Shown here: piece after piece, positions 27,413-35,448 of the stretch | How positions within the stretch are numbered: the stretch's first letter is position 1 | Layout: the number at the start of each line of letters is the position of its first letter | NCBI GenBank assembly: GCA_903923395.1 | Contig: CAIXXM010000089.1 | Coordinates: forward strand, 1-64,000 | Direction of reading: 5' to 3' | DNA from: an uncultured Acidobacteriia bacterium | GTDB taxonomy: Bacteria > Acidobacteriota > Terriglobia > Bryobacterales > Bryobacteraceae | Length of the DNA stretch: 64,000 nucleotides | The notes under the pieces: model-generated | What the model saw: only the letters and a program-made list of their open reading frames with translations | Databases searched by the model: none | Told to the model about the DNA's origin: nothing | Position numbers and translations under genes: made by a program

Positions 27413-28854
27413 GATGCGGATTGGAAATAGTGTCTCACCAAGCCGCACACCACTGCCAATCCGCAGAGCACAACAAACCAATCCCCGTGTTCCGTGTAGA
27501 CCGTCGTACCCGTCAAATAGCCGAAGCGGGCATTCAGCGCGGCCTCCACATATTCCGGACCCCGCGTAATCACGCGCCCTGCCGGGTCCACCACTGCTGT
27601 GACACCGTTGTTCGTGGCGCGGAGAATCCAGCGGTGGTTCTCCACCGCGCGCATACGCACCAACCGGAGATGCTGATACCTCGCGGCAGATTTGCCGAAC
27701 CAGCCATCATTCGAAATATTGATCAGGACCTCCGCGCCCGCTTTCGCAAACTGGCGGACGAAGCCCGGGAATACGGATTCGTAGCAGATGAACGTCCCCG
27801 TTTTGTGTTTGCCCAGGTTGGTGACCACGACGCTGTTCCCGGCTTCAAACTCCCCCGCTTCCGTGGAGATCTGGTTGGTGAGTTGCTTGAAGGGAAACGG
27901 CACAAACTCACCGAAGGGCACCAGGTTTACTTTGTCGTAGCGGCTGAGTTCCCTGCCCTGCGGATTCACCGTCACCGCGGAATTCGAAGGCCCGCCGTTC
28001 GACGCATGGCCCACGGCGCCGGCAATCACAGTAGCACCGGAAGCGCCCGCCAGAGAGCCCAGCGCATTCATATAACGGGGGTCATATTCGTAGAAGGGAC
28101 CCGGGTCCTCCGGCCAAATGATGAGATCCGGCTGTTCGGCAGCTTTCAAAGACAGTGCCGTCATCCTGCGCAGACTCTTCTCAAAGAGTTCGCTGCTCCA
28201 GAGCGTGCCGGGGTCCTGATTCGGCTGCAGTAACACCGCCTCTGACTTCCCGTGACGATCCAACAACACAGGCGGCAACAGCGCCACACCGGGAAGCAGA
28301 ATGATCCAGACCAGTTCCTGCCGGGGACGCCGCTGCGCCACGGACGCCAGTGCCGCGGCCGCCAGCGCAAAGAAGAACGAAAGACCCCACACTCCCGTGA
28401 CCGGAGCCAACCGCAGAGGGATCGACATATCACTGCCGGCGTTGCCCAGATTCAACCACTCGAAGCCCATCACGCCATGGGTCCACTCGATGGCAGTCCA
28501 GGCGGCCGCGGTAAGGGGCAGCGTCCAGAAGCTTCTTGCGAAGTACCTCGCCAGCACCGCGAAGACACCCATCTGGAATGACTTCGCGATGCAGAACATG
28601 ACGAACAGTGTGACGGCACCCGCCTTCGGAATGCCTGCATATTGGCTGAGTGTCCACTCGATCCAGTAGCAAATGCCTGCCCAGTAGACAGCACCACAGA
28701 TGCACCCAAGCAGAGCCGCTTTCTTCCAGTTCTCCACTCTGCTGACAGCGAACAACAGGGGTGTTAGTGCTGCAGGTGCCAGCCAGGTCCAATTATAGGG
28801 CGGATGGCACAAGACGAGCAGAACCGCAGAGAGTACCGCAAGCGCCCAGATCAT
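27409..28854 (-). CDS. lnt: Apolipoprotein N-acyltransferase
   Basis: 481 residues with about seven hydrophobic segments around a periplasmic nitrilase-like domain. The catalytic triad is identifiable: E249 in LIIWPEDPGPF, K308 in RYDKVNLVPFGE and C357 in FICYESVFPG; 'LINISNDGWFGKSAARYQH' is another family block. Lnt transfers an acyl chain from phospholipid to the N-terminal Cys of apolipoproteins, the last step of lipoprotein maturation. It lies one base downstream of lipA and overlaps the M28 peptidase. Confidence 0.96.
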   Translation of the reverse strand: MIWALAVLSAVLLVLCHPPYNWTWLAPAALTPLLFAVSRVENWKKAALLGCICGAVYWAGICYWIEWTLSQYAGIPKAGAVTLFVMFCIAKSFQMGVFAVLARYFARSFWTLPLTAAAWTAIEWTHGVMGFEWLNLGNAGSDMSIPLRLAPVTGVWGLSFFFALAAAALASVAQRRPRQELVWIILLPGVALLPPVLLDRHGKSEAVLLQPNQDPGTLWSSELFEKSLRRMTALSLKAAEQPDLIIWPEDPGPFYEYDPRYMNALGSLAGASGATVIAGAVGHASNGGPSNSAVTVNPQGRELSRYDKVNLVPFGEFVPFPFKQLTNQISTEAGEFEAGNSVVVTNLGKHKTGTFICYESVFPGFVRQFAKAGAEVLINISNDGWFGKSAARYQHLRLVRMRAVENHRWILRATNNGVTAVVDPAGRVITRGPEYVEAALNARFGYLTGTTVYTEHGDWFVVLCGLAVVCGLVRHYFQSAS

Positions 28855-28855
28855 G

Positions 28856-29779
28856 TTACTTGTGCGACTCAGCCTGTTCGCTTACCAGATCCGCCATGTA
28901 CGAACTCCGCACCAGAGGCCCGCTGAAAACCATCTTGAAGCCCAGCGAGAGCCCGAAATCCCGGTAGCGGTCAAACTGCTCCGGAGTAACATACTCCGCG
29001 ACGGCCAGGTTGCGCCGCGTGGGTTGTAGATACTGCCCGATGGTCGCCACATCTGTATCCTGCTCCCGCAGATCCCGCAGCAACTGCTCGACTTCCTCCG
29101 CCGTCTCTCCCAACCCGGCCATGAAGCCGGATTTCGTCAGCACTTCAGGCCGGTGCTGCCGGGCGAACCGCAAGACATCGAGGGATTGCTGGTAATTTGC
29201 CTGCGGACGCACCTTCCGGTAGAGCCGCGGCACGGTCTCCATGTTGTGGTTGAAGACATGCGGACCCGCATCAAGCACTCTCGCGACAGCGTCCAGGTTG
29301 CCGTCGAAATCCGGCGTCAGCACTTCGACGCGTGCTTCGGGCAACGCTTCCCGCACACGCAGCACGGTTTCCGCGAAATGGGCTGAACCGCCATCCGGCA
29401 GATCATCCCGGTTCACGCTGGTGATCACCACGTAGCGCAACTGCATTGCCGCAGCCATTCGCGCCGTGTTGGCGGGCTCACTGGCATCGAGCGCCATGTC
29501 ATGAATTCGCGGATTGCCCTTGGGTACGGAGCAGAAGCCACAGCCACGTGTACACAGATTGCCCAGGATCATGAACGTCGCCGCGCCCCTGTGAAAGCAC
29601 TCGTGGATGTTGGGACACCGCGCCGATTCGCAAACGGTATGCAGGTTCAACTCCCGCAATCCGCTCTTCAGCTTGTTCAGCGACTCAAAATGCGTGCGGC
29701 TCTTGCGCGCCCATTCCGGCAGTCTCGGCCGCGCAGGGGGCTTGCCGCCCGTTTCGATCTGAACAAAGGTCTGGGACAA
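28856..29779 (-). CDS. lipA: Lipoyl synthase (radical SAM)
   Basis: 307 residues. The auxiliary cluster motif CxxxxCxxxxxC is at C50, C55 and C61, and the radical-SAM CxxxCxxC is at C76, C80 and C83 (CTRGCGFC). The C-terminal Ser ligand of the auxiliary cluster fits 'PLVRSSYMADLV'. LipA inserts two sulfur atoms into protein-bound octanoyl groups, making the lipoyl cofactor of pyruvate and 2-oxoglutarate dehydrogenases. It is in the minus-strand group nfeD-SPOR-lipA-lnt-M28. No lipB is in the window. Confidence 0.97.
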   Translation of the reverse strand: MSQTFVQIETGGKPPARPRLPEWARKSRTHFESLNKLKSGLRELNLHTVCESARCPNIHECFHRGAATFMILGNLCTRGCGFCSVPKGNPRIHDMALDASEPANTARMAAAMQLRYVVITSVNRDDLPDGGSAHFAETVLRVREALPEARVEVLTPDFDGNLDAVARVLDAGPHVFNHNMETVPRLYRKVRPQANYQQSLDVLRFARQHRPEVLTKSGFMAGLGETAEEVEQLLRDLREQDTDVATIGQYLQPTRRNLAVAEYVTPEQFDRYRDFGLSLGFKMVFSGPLVRSSYMADLVSEQAESHK

Positions 29780-29791
29780 GACTTCAGTTTC

Positions 29792-30478
29792 TCACTTGGG
29801 CTTGTAGACAAACGGTTCCGCGAAACCCAGCGCCTTGAGCTTGATCTTGGCCTCAGCCACTTTCGACTCTTCCTTGAACGGGCCCACCAGCACGCGGTAG
29901 AGATTCTCCTTGGAACTTTCCGCCAGAATCGCCGGGAACTTCTGCTCCCGCAGGGTCCGCACCATGTTGTCGGATTCCGGTCTCGGCAGAGCCGTCACCT
30001 GCACGTACTTCATGCCCCGCTCCGGCACCATTAACGGCACGGATTTCGAATCCGCCTTAGCCGCCTTTGGGGCAGGCTTGGACTCGTCTTTTCTGGGTTC
30101 TTCTTTGTAAACCGGCGGCTCGGGCATCGGGATCTTCGGGGCCGGGGCTTCCACACGCTTATCAGGCACTGCTACCGGCGCGGTCACAGGCTGTTGTTCC
30201 ACGGCGGCCGGGGGAGCCGAACCCGGACCCGGGTCTTGCGTTTGCACCTGGGCAGGCTCGCGCACGGGGTCTGCGTCCCCTTTGGGAAGCGGCGATCTGC
30301 CGGAAGGCGGAGCCGTGGTTTCCGTGCCCGCCTGCGCCGTTTCCACCGGCTTGCCTGATTTCTGGCCGATCATATAACCGGCAACGAACGCCACCGCAAG
30401 CATGACGATGCCGCCCACGAACAGGGTGAGCAATTGCTTGTTTCCGAGAACGATCTCTTTGTCTCTGGCTGGAGTCAT
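29792..30478 (-). CDS. SPOR-domain membrane protein
   Basis: 228 residues: a single transmembrane helix (about 16-33, 'TLFVGGIVMLAVAFVAGYMIG'), a long Pro/Ala/Lys-rich periplasmic linker (about 40-150), and a C-terminal SPOR domain ('KYVQVTALPRPESDNMVRTLREQ' to 'YRVLVGPFKEESKVAEAKIKLKALG'). SPOR domains bind denuded septal peptidoglycan, so a role at the division site is likely. The start overlaps the nfeD stop by four bases. Confidence 0.88.
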   Translation of the reverse strand: MTPARDKEIVLGNKQLLTLFVGGIVMLAVAFVAGYMIGQKSGKPVETAQAGTETTAPPSGRSPLPKGDADPVREPAQVQTQDPGPGSAPPAAVEQQPVTAPVAVPDKRVEAPAPKIPMPEPPVYKEEPRKDESKPAPKAAKADSKSVPLMVPERGMKYVQVTALPRPESDNMVRTLREQKFPAILAESSKENLYRVLVGPFKEESKVAEAKIKLKALGFAEPFVYKPK

Positions 30479-31125
30479 GATGGCTTCTTCTCCATAGCGT
30501 AACCGGAAGTGGCGCTCCGCACCAGCAAAGTCATGCCGTCAGTGCCATAAACAATCACTTCAGCGCCGCTTGCGACGGAGCCTTCGGCGCGCGCGGGCCA
30601 TTGCTCCCGGCCAATCTGGATGAAACCATCGGGCTGCATCGGCGCGACTGCTGTTGCACGGCACCCGACGAGCAGTGCCGCAACGGTAAGTGTCTTGTTC
30701 CGTTTTGCTTTCCAGGCCACCGAGAACAGGAAACTGCTCACCGTCGCGAGCGGCAAACCGGCAGCAATCGCACAGGCAGGTGTGATTCCCCCGGCACCGG
30801 GCCGCACCTCCACCAGCAACAGGCTGCCGAACACCATCAGCGCGGCGGCCAGGGCAGTCAGCCAGCCCCCGCTGGGTCGTCTCGCTTCCGCCACACAGCA
30901 GAGGAATGCCATGACCAGCAGCACAATTCCAACCGGTGAGAGCGGAAATTGGCGCAAGGCGGCCAGACCGGTCAAAGCCATTGCGCCGCCGGCCGCCCCT
31001 GGAATGATCTTTCCCGGCGCGGAGAACTCCAGGTAAATTCCCAGAATTCCTACTACCAGAATCAGGAGAGAAATATTCGGATCCGAGGGCAGGTGCTGTG
31101 TTCCGAAATGGAATTGGTCCGGCAT
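30475..31125 (-). CDS. nfeD: NfeD-family membrane protein (short form without protease domain)
   Basis: 216 residues from the ATG at 31125; a TTG two codons upstream is the alternative. Four to five transmembrane segments include the diagnostic 'ILGIYLEFSAPGKIIPGAAGGAMAL' and 'CVAEA', followed by the C-terminal OB-fold NfeD domain ('GFIQIGREQWPARAEGSVASGAEVIVYGTDGMTLLV'). Long forms carry an N-terminal ClpP-like serine protease that is absent here. NfeD proteins partner stomatin-like membrane proteins, but none is adjacent. It heads the minus-strand operon running to the M28 peptidase. Confidence 0.88.
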   Translation of the reverse strand: MPDQFHFGTQHLPSDPNISLLILVVGILGIYLEFSAPGKIIPGAAGGAMALTGLAALRQFPLSPVGIVLLVMAFLCCVAEARRPSGGWLTALAAALMVFGSLLLVEVRPGAGGITPACAIAAGLPLATVSSFLFSVAWKAKRNKTLTVAALLVGCRATAVAPMQPDGFIQIGREQWPARAEGSVASGAEVIVYGTDGMTLLVRSATSGYAMEKKPS

Positions 31126-31137
31126 ATGCAACGTTGT

Positions 31138-31191
31138 GAAAATCGCAATTTTCTATAACTTTGATGGGCTAAATAAAACAAATTTTAGCCC
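31138..31191. promoter_or_regulatory. AT-rich divergent control region with two dyads
   Basis: Between nfeD (minus) and the DUF2934 gene (plus) the DNA is strongly AT-rich compared with its surroundings. It holds two inverted repeats: GAAAAT/ATTTTC (31138-31143 and 31148-31153) and GGGCTAAA/TTTAGCCC (31166-31173 and 31184-31191, ten-base spacer). The second lies about 20 bases upstream of the TATAAT at 31211, where a repressor or activator could act. No regulator can be assigned. Confidence 0.5.
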
Positions 31192-31210
31192 GTATGTAAC
31201 GTTCGCCTTT

Positions 31211-31216
31211 TATAAT
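31211..31216 (+). promoter_or_regulatory. Consensus -10 box TATAAT of the DUF2934 gene
   Basis: A perfect TATAAT lies 14 bases before the ATG at 31231, with a GGAG ribosome-binding site at 31218-31221. No good -35 lies at the normal distance, so an activator or alternative contact at the upstream dyad may be needed. Confidence 0.65.
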
Positions 31217-31230
31217 TGGAGCTTAGAGTT

Positions 31231-31614
31231 ATGGCGAAAAAGCAAATCCAAACCGCACCGGAAGTCGTCACGGGAGCCAAAGCTGCCGCGGCGAAGAAGA
31301 TTACCAAACCAGCCGCTACGGCATCCGCCACCAAAGCCGCACCCCGCGTTCCTGCTGCGAAGCACAGCCGGGCCAAGTGTGCAGTTGTTGAAGTTCCTGT
31401 CGCCGAACAGGAAGCAGTGAAGAAGCCCGTGGCAAAGAAAGTGAAGGCCCTCAAGCCTGCAGAACCTGCAGTAACAGTGGCCGCCCCGGTGGCAGAAAAT
31501 CCACATGAGGCGATCGCGAAGATTGCTTACGGCTACTATGTCGCCAGGGGTTATCAGCCCGGTGATCCCGCCGCGGACTGGTTCCGTGCCGAAAGCGAAT
31601 ACTACAGCCGCTAA
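31231..31614 (+). CDS. Lys/Ala-rich histone H1-like protein with C-terminal DUF2934 domain
   Basis: 127 residues from ATG 31231, chosen over an in-frame TTG at 31216 that lies inside the -10/SD region. The first 85 residues are a low-complexity Ala/Lys/Pro/Val tail (AKK, AAAKK and PVAKKVK repeats) like bacterial H1-type proteins. The C-terminal 'AIAKIAYGYYVARGYQPGDPAADWFRAESEYY' is a DUF2934 domain, common in Acidobacteria and Proteobacteria and of unknown function. The basic tail suggests nucleic-acid binding. The 3' end overlaps the lexA stop by four bases in convergent orientation. Confidence 0.85.
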   Translation: MAKKQIQTAPEVVTGAKAAAAKKITKPAATASATKAAPRVPAAKHSRAKCAVVEVPVAEQEAVKKPVAKKVKALKPAEPAVTVAAPVAENPHEAIAKIAYGYYVARGYQPGDPAADWFRAESEYYSR

Positions 31615-32246
31615 TATTTCCTCAACACCGCGAGCAGCCGGCCCTGCACCTCCACTTCATGAGCGTGCAGACGAATCGGAGACATCTCCGAGTTGGCCGG
31701 CTGCAAGCGAACCATGCCACCCGGTTCACGGTGGTACCTCTTCAACGTAGTCTCCACACCCCGCACCAGTGCGACGACAATCATGCCGTCCCGCACCTCA
31801 CTGATGGACTTCACTGTTTCCACCAGAATCATGTCGCCTTCGCAGATATGGTCATCCACCATGGAAGACCCGCGCACGCGCAGGGCGAACGTTTCCTTGT
31901 GGCCGATAAAATCCGCGAAACTGACCGTATCCCGCTGATCTGTGTAATGCTGCACCGGATAGCCCGCCGCAATGGAACCCAACACGGGCACTTCCAGAGA
32001 AGCCTCAAACCTCCCGCGGCTCTGCTCCTGCTGATAGCGCTGCGTGATCTCAATCGAACGGCTCTGGTTATGATTGCGGTTCACATACTTCTTCGCCTCC
32101 AGGGCCGAGATGTGTTTGTGTACCGTCGCGATGGACGCCAGATCCAGATTCCGCGCAATCTCCTCATAACTCGGACTGATCCCGTTATCCTCACGGTAGG
32201 AGCCGATGAAATCCAACACCTGCTTTTGTCTTTTGGTCAGTGCCAT
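31611..32246 (-). CDS. lexA: LexA SOS repressor
   Basis: 211 residues: an N-terminal winged helix ('RQKQVLDFIGSYREDNGISPSYEEIARNL') and a C-terminal S24 peptidase domain. The self-cleavage bond is A94-G95 (SIAAGYP), the nucleophile S128 (RGSSMVDD) and the general base K169 (TTLKRYHRE). On RecA-ssDNA stimulation LexA cleaves itself and releases SOS genes. No recognised LexA box is obvious in its own upstream region. The start codon follows TAAACT by eight bases with no Shine-Dalgarno. Confidence 0.95.
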   Translation of the reverse strand: MALTKRQKQVLDFIGSYREDNGISPSYEEIARNLDLASIATVHKHISALEAKKYVNRNHNQSRSIEITQRYQQEQSRGRFEASLEVPVLGSIAAGYPVQHYTDQRDTVSFADFIGHKETFALRVRGSSMVDDHICEGDMILVETVKSISEVRDGMIVVALVRGVETTLKRYHREPGGMVRLQPANSEMSPIRLHAHEVEVQGRLLAVLRKY

Positions 32247-32254
32247 TGCCTATT

Positions 32255-32260
32255 AGTTTA
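32255..32260 (-). promoter_or_regulatory. Putative -10 hexamer TAAACT of a leaderless lexA transcript
   Basis: On the minus strand TAAACT is followed by AATAGGCA and the lexA ATG at 32246. The eight-base gap puts the predicted first transcribed base at or beside the start codon. Confidence 0.45.
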
Positions 32261-32303
32261 GGCGAAGAAAAGGGGAAATGCCAGAGCAAAAGTAGCGACC
32301 TGC

Positions 32304-32309
32304 TATTCT
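32304..32309 (+). promoter_or_regulatory. Putative -10 hexamer TATTCT of a leaderless aroDE transcript
   Basis: TATTCT ends seven bases before the ATG at 32317, with no Shine-Dalgarno between. It has the same layout as the moxR and yggX upstream regions. Confidence 0.45.
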
Positions 32310-32316
32310 GCCCGTA

Positions 32317-33840
32317 ATGACGCAACGCCGGGCGCTCCCGCGAATCTGCATCGCGCTCGGACTGCCTGACATTCCGCGCCTCTTGGAACAGGCTGTCCGC
32401 GAAGCTGAAGCAGGCGAAAGCTTCCTAGAATTCCGCCTCGACTATCTGCCAGACCCCATGGCCGGTGCAGCCGCCATCGCAGGGTTTCTGGAACGGTACC
32501 CCACGTGTGTCGTGATGGCCACCTGCCGCCGCCACCAGAACCATGGGCGCTTCAACGGCAGCATTGATGAGCAGTTCGCCATTCTCGATCACGCCGTTGC
32601 CAAGGGTGCGCGGGCCGTGGATGTCGAAATTGAAACCGCCGAACTCGCACTGGACCGCTGTGCCGCCATCCGCGCGAAGGCCAACCTCATCGTTTCGTGG
32701 CATCACTTCGAAACCACCCCGCCAGTTGACCGCGTTTTGAAGCGGATGCAGAAGGTGCCCGCCGATATCTACAAGATGGTCAGCACGGCACGCAAACCCA
32801 GTGACACCGGGCGCATCCTCGCAGCCAACCGCATCACGCCGAAAGTTCCGCTGGTCACACTGGCGATGGGCGAAACCGGTTTTCCGTCACGCGTGCTCGC
32901 CCCGGCTTTGGGCGCGGCATACACCTACGCAGCTCCCGCGCATGCGGTGGGCACGGCTTCCGGACAGGTGAACGCGAGACAACTCCGGTCACTGTACCGC
33001 ATCGATAAGTTCACCAAAGCCGCGAAGATTTTCGCAGTGATCGCAGACCCCGTGCGCCATTCCATCTCGCCGCACGTCCACAACCGGGCGTTCCAAGCCA
33101 AGCGCATGGATGCCGTCTACGTGCCTCTGCTGGTGGCGCCGAACCAATTGCGCGATTTCTTCCATCTGGCCGAAGACCTGCCCCTTTCCGGCTTTAGCGT
33201 GACGATCCCGCACAAGCAGCGGATCATCCGCTATCTCGATCACGTGGACCCTCTGGCGAAACGGATCGGAGCCGTAAACACGGTGGTCAAGAAGGCCGGC
33301 AAGTGGCGTGGCAGCAATACCGACGCCGCTGCGGTTGTGGCACCAGTGTCGAAATTGATCCGGCCCCCGGGTGCTTCTGTGCTGATTCTTGGCAATGGGG
33401 GTGCCGCACGCAGCGCGGCCTGTGCGCTGGCCACGGAAGGCGCGAAGATCTCTCTCACCGGGCGCAATCCAGACCGTGTCCGCGCCTTGGCCCGCTTTGT
33501 TTCCGGCGAAGCTCTGTCAGAGGAGCAGGTGCTGCAGCGCCACTTCGACGTGATCATCAACGCGACTCCTGTCGGTATGTGGCCCAATGTGAATGATTGC
33601 CCCTTCGCCGATAAGATTCCGGGCGAAATCATTTTTGACATGGTCTACAACCCGCTCGAAACCGTGCTCATGAAGCGCGCCAAAGAGCAGGGCCGGACCG
33701 TGATTCCGGGTCTCACTATGTTCATTGAACAGGCCGTGCGCCAGTTCGAGATCTTCACCGGTGAGACGGCTCCGCGCGCCGCAATGCAAACCGCCGCGCA
33801 GGATGCGCTTGAAACCCGCTACTCTGAACAAAGGCTATGA
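32317..33840 (+). CDS. aroDE: Bifunctional type I 3-dehydroquinate dehydratase / shikimate dehydrogenase
   Basis: 507 residues in two domains. Residues 1-225 form a type I dehydroquinase with the Schiff-base lysine K153 (IYKMVSTARKPSDT) and catalytic histidines in SWHH (129-130). Residues 236-500 form shikimate dehydrogenase: 'VIADPVRHSISPHVHNRAF', K in 'VTIPHKQRIIRYL', NADP-binding 'LILGNGGAARSAACAL' and 'NATPVGM'. The two activities catalyse consecutive steps, 3-dehydroquinate to 3-dehydroshikimate to shikimate. The plant-like fusion is known in several bacterial phyla. The stop overlaps the next small gene (ATGA). Confidence 0.96.
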   Translation: MTQRRALPRICIALGLPDIPRLLEQAVREAEAGESFLEFRLDYLPDPMAGAAAIAGFLERYPTCVVMATCRRHQNHGRFNGSIDEQFAILDHAVAKGARAVDVEIETAELALDRCAAIRAKANLIVSWHHFETTPPVDRVLKRMQKVPADIYKMVSTARKPSDTGRILAANRITPKVPLVTLAMGETGFPSRVLAPALGAAYTYAAPAHAVGTASGQVNARQLRSLYRIDKFTKAAKIFAVIADPVRHSISPHVHNRAFQAKRMDAVYVPLLVAPNQLRDFFHLAEDLPLSGFSVTIPHKQRIIRYLDHVDPLAKRIGAVNTVVKKAGKWRGSNTDAAAVVAPVSKLIRPPGASVLILGNGGAARSAACALATEGAKISLTGRNPDRVRALARFVSGEALSEEQVLQRHFDVIINATPVGMWPNVNDCPFADKIPGEIIFDMVYNPLETVLMKRAKEQGRTVIPGLTMFIEQAVRQFEIFTGETAPRAAMQTAAQDALETRYSEQRL

Positions 33841-34028
33841 GCAAGCTCACCCGCCGCAAACTCCTGACCGTTGCCGCAGCAGTTCCCGCCGCTGCGCAAA
33901 CCCCTGCGGGTACCACGGCGCAGGATTGGGCAAAAGCGGCACGTGAGGCCAACCAGCGCAACGGGGAACTGCTGGGCGGGATCAAGATCCCCATCGCGGT
34001 GGAACCAGCCACAATCTTCAAGGCATAA
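33837..34028 (+). CDS. Small Tat-signal protein upstream of amidase
   Basis: 63 residues. 'KLTRRKLLTVAAAVPAAAQT' is a twin-arginine signal peptide, leaving a mature peptide of only about 40 residues ('DWAKAAREANQRNGELLGGIKIPIAVEPATIFKA'). The gene overlaps aroDE by four bases and ends four bases before the amidase ATG, in another frame. Its pairing with the amidase resembles small Tat-targeted partners that carry a folded subunit across the membrane, a hypothesis only. Not recognised otherwise. Confidence 0.7.
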   Translation: MSKLTRRKLLTVAAAVPAAAQTPAGTTAQDWAKAAREANQRNGELLGGIKIPIAVEPATIFKA

Positions 34029-34032
34029 CAAC

Positions 34033-35439
34033 ATGCAGGGCTTCGGCGACGACATCTTCTTTGCCTCCATCGCGGAACTCAACACCCGGCTTCGCAAGAA
34101 GGAGTTCAAAGCCGAAGAGCTGACGAAAGCCTTCGCGCACCGCCTGGAAACGCTGGGCCCCCGCTACAACGCGCTCGCTTTGCCCCTGACCAAGACGGCC
34201 CTGAAACGTGCCAAAAGCGTGGATGACGAACTCAAGCGCGAACGTTTCCGCGGCCCTTTGCAGGGCATTCCCTATGGTGCAAAAGATTTGCTCGCCCTGG
34301 CAGGCCACCCCACCACATGGGGCGCGAAACCCTATGCGACGCAGGTTTTGGATGAGACGGCCACGGTGCTCAACAAACTGGATGCCACAGGGGCGCTTCT
34401 CATCGGCAAACTGGCGCTGGTGGAACTCGCGGGCGGAGGCGGCTACCGTTTCCCCAGCGCTTCTTTGTTTGGCCCGGGCCTGAATCCCTGGGATGTGACG
34501 CGCTGGTCCGGCGGATCTTCGAGCGGTTCCGGTGCTGCCGTCGCAGCGGGCCTGGTTCCCTTTGCTCTGGGTTCTGAGACCAACGGTTCGATTCTTACGC
34601 CATCCGCATTCTGTGGCGTGACCGGACTCCGCCCCACTTATGGACTCGTCAGCCGCCATGGAGCGATGGCTCTGGCCTGGACCATGGACAAGATTGGTCC
34701 ACTGTGCCGCTCCGCGGAAGATTGCGGACTCGTGCTGCAGCAGATCGCGGGCGGTGATCCCCTCGACCATGGCTCGGCGGCCAAGAACTTCTACTACGCG
34801 CCGCAGTACGCGCGCAAATTCACAGATCTCAAGTTCGGCTTCTCTCCCGCGGATATCACCAACGCAGAGCCCGATGCCAGACCGGTTTTCCAGGCTGCGA
34901 TGGAAGTCATCCGTTCCATCGGCGCATCCATGGTGGAAACGGCACTGCCGGAGTTCCCTTACGCAGCGCTCTCCGGCATCATTATCAGCACGGAAGCAGC
35001 CAGCATCTTTGAACCTTTGATCACCAGTGGCGGAGTAGATCAACTGGCGGATGTGAAACAGGCCGAAGGGTTGAAGGCCGGTCTGGAGATTCCCGCAAAA
35101 GACTATCTGAAGGCCATGCGGATCCGCAGCATCCTGAAGCAGAAGTATCGCGAGTTATTCAGCAACGTGGATGTCCTCATCGCTCCCGTGCGCGGCACGA
35201 TTGCGCCGAAAGTCACCGAGCCGCTGAATGGCTCACCGGTAACATCCGGAATGGCGCAACTGGTCACGGCCGGTAATCTCGCCGGGTTGCCCGCGCTGTC
35301 TTTGCCCTGCGGCTTCGTCAATGGCATGCCGGTCGCGCTGCAAGTCGCGGGTCCGCCGTTTTCCGAGAATATGATCCTCGCCATTGGCCGGGAGTTCCAG
35401 AACCGCACGGACTGGCACAAGCGCAGGCCAAAGGTCTAA
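34033..35439 (+). CDS. Amidase signature family enzyme
   Basis: 468 residues from ATG 34033; a longer frame starting at 33871 runs in the wrong frame through the small Tat gene and is rejected. The Ser-cisSer-Lys triad is visible: Lys in 'GIPYGAKDLLALAG', and the Ser pair in 'WSGGSSSGSGAAVAAGLVPFALGSETNGSI'. There is no signal peptide of its own. It resembles GatA or general amidases that hydrolyse carboxamides; gatB and gatC are not adjacent, so a role in Glu-tRNA amidation is unlikely. Possibly co-exported with the small Tat protein just upstream. Confidence 0.9.
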   Translation: MQGFGDDIFFASIAELNTRLRKKEFKAEELTKAFAHRLETLGPRYNALALPLTKTALKRAKSVDDELKRERFRGPLQGIPYGAKDLLALAGHPTTWGAKPYATQVLDETATVLNKLDATGALLIGKLALVELAGGGGYRFPSASLFGPGLNPWDVTRWSGGSSSGSGAAVAAGLVPFALGSETNGSILTPSAFCGVTGLRPTYGLVSRHGAMALAWTMDKIGPLCRSAEDCGLVLQQIAGGDPLDHGSAAKNFYYAPQYARKFTDLKFGFSPADITNAEPDARPVFQAAMEVIRSIGASMVETALPEFPYAALSGIIISTEAASIFEPLITSGGVDQLADVKQAEGLKAGLEIPAKDYLKAMRIRSILKQKYRELFSNVDVLIAPVRGTIAPKVTEPLNGSPVTSGMAQLVTAGNLAGLPALSLPCGFVNGMPVALQVAGPPFSENMILAIGREFQNRTDWHKRRPKV

Positions 35440-35448
35440 GAAGCCCAG

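Noticed and set aside
32247-32316. LexA operator between lexA and aroDE
   Set aside because: No clear inverted repeat of a known LexA-box type was found, although the spacing would suit autoregulation.
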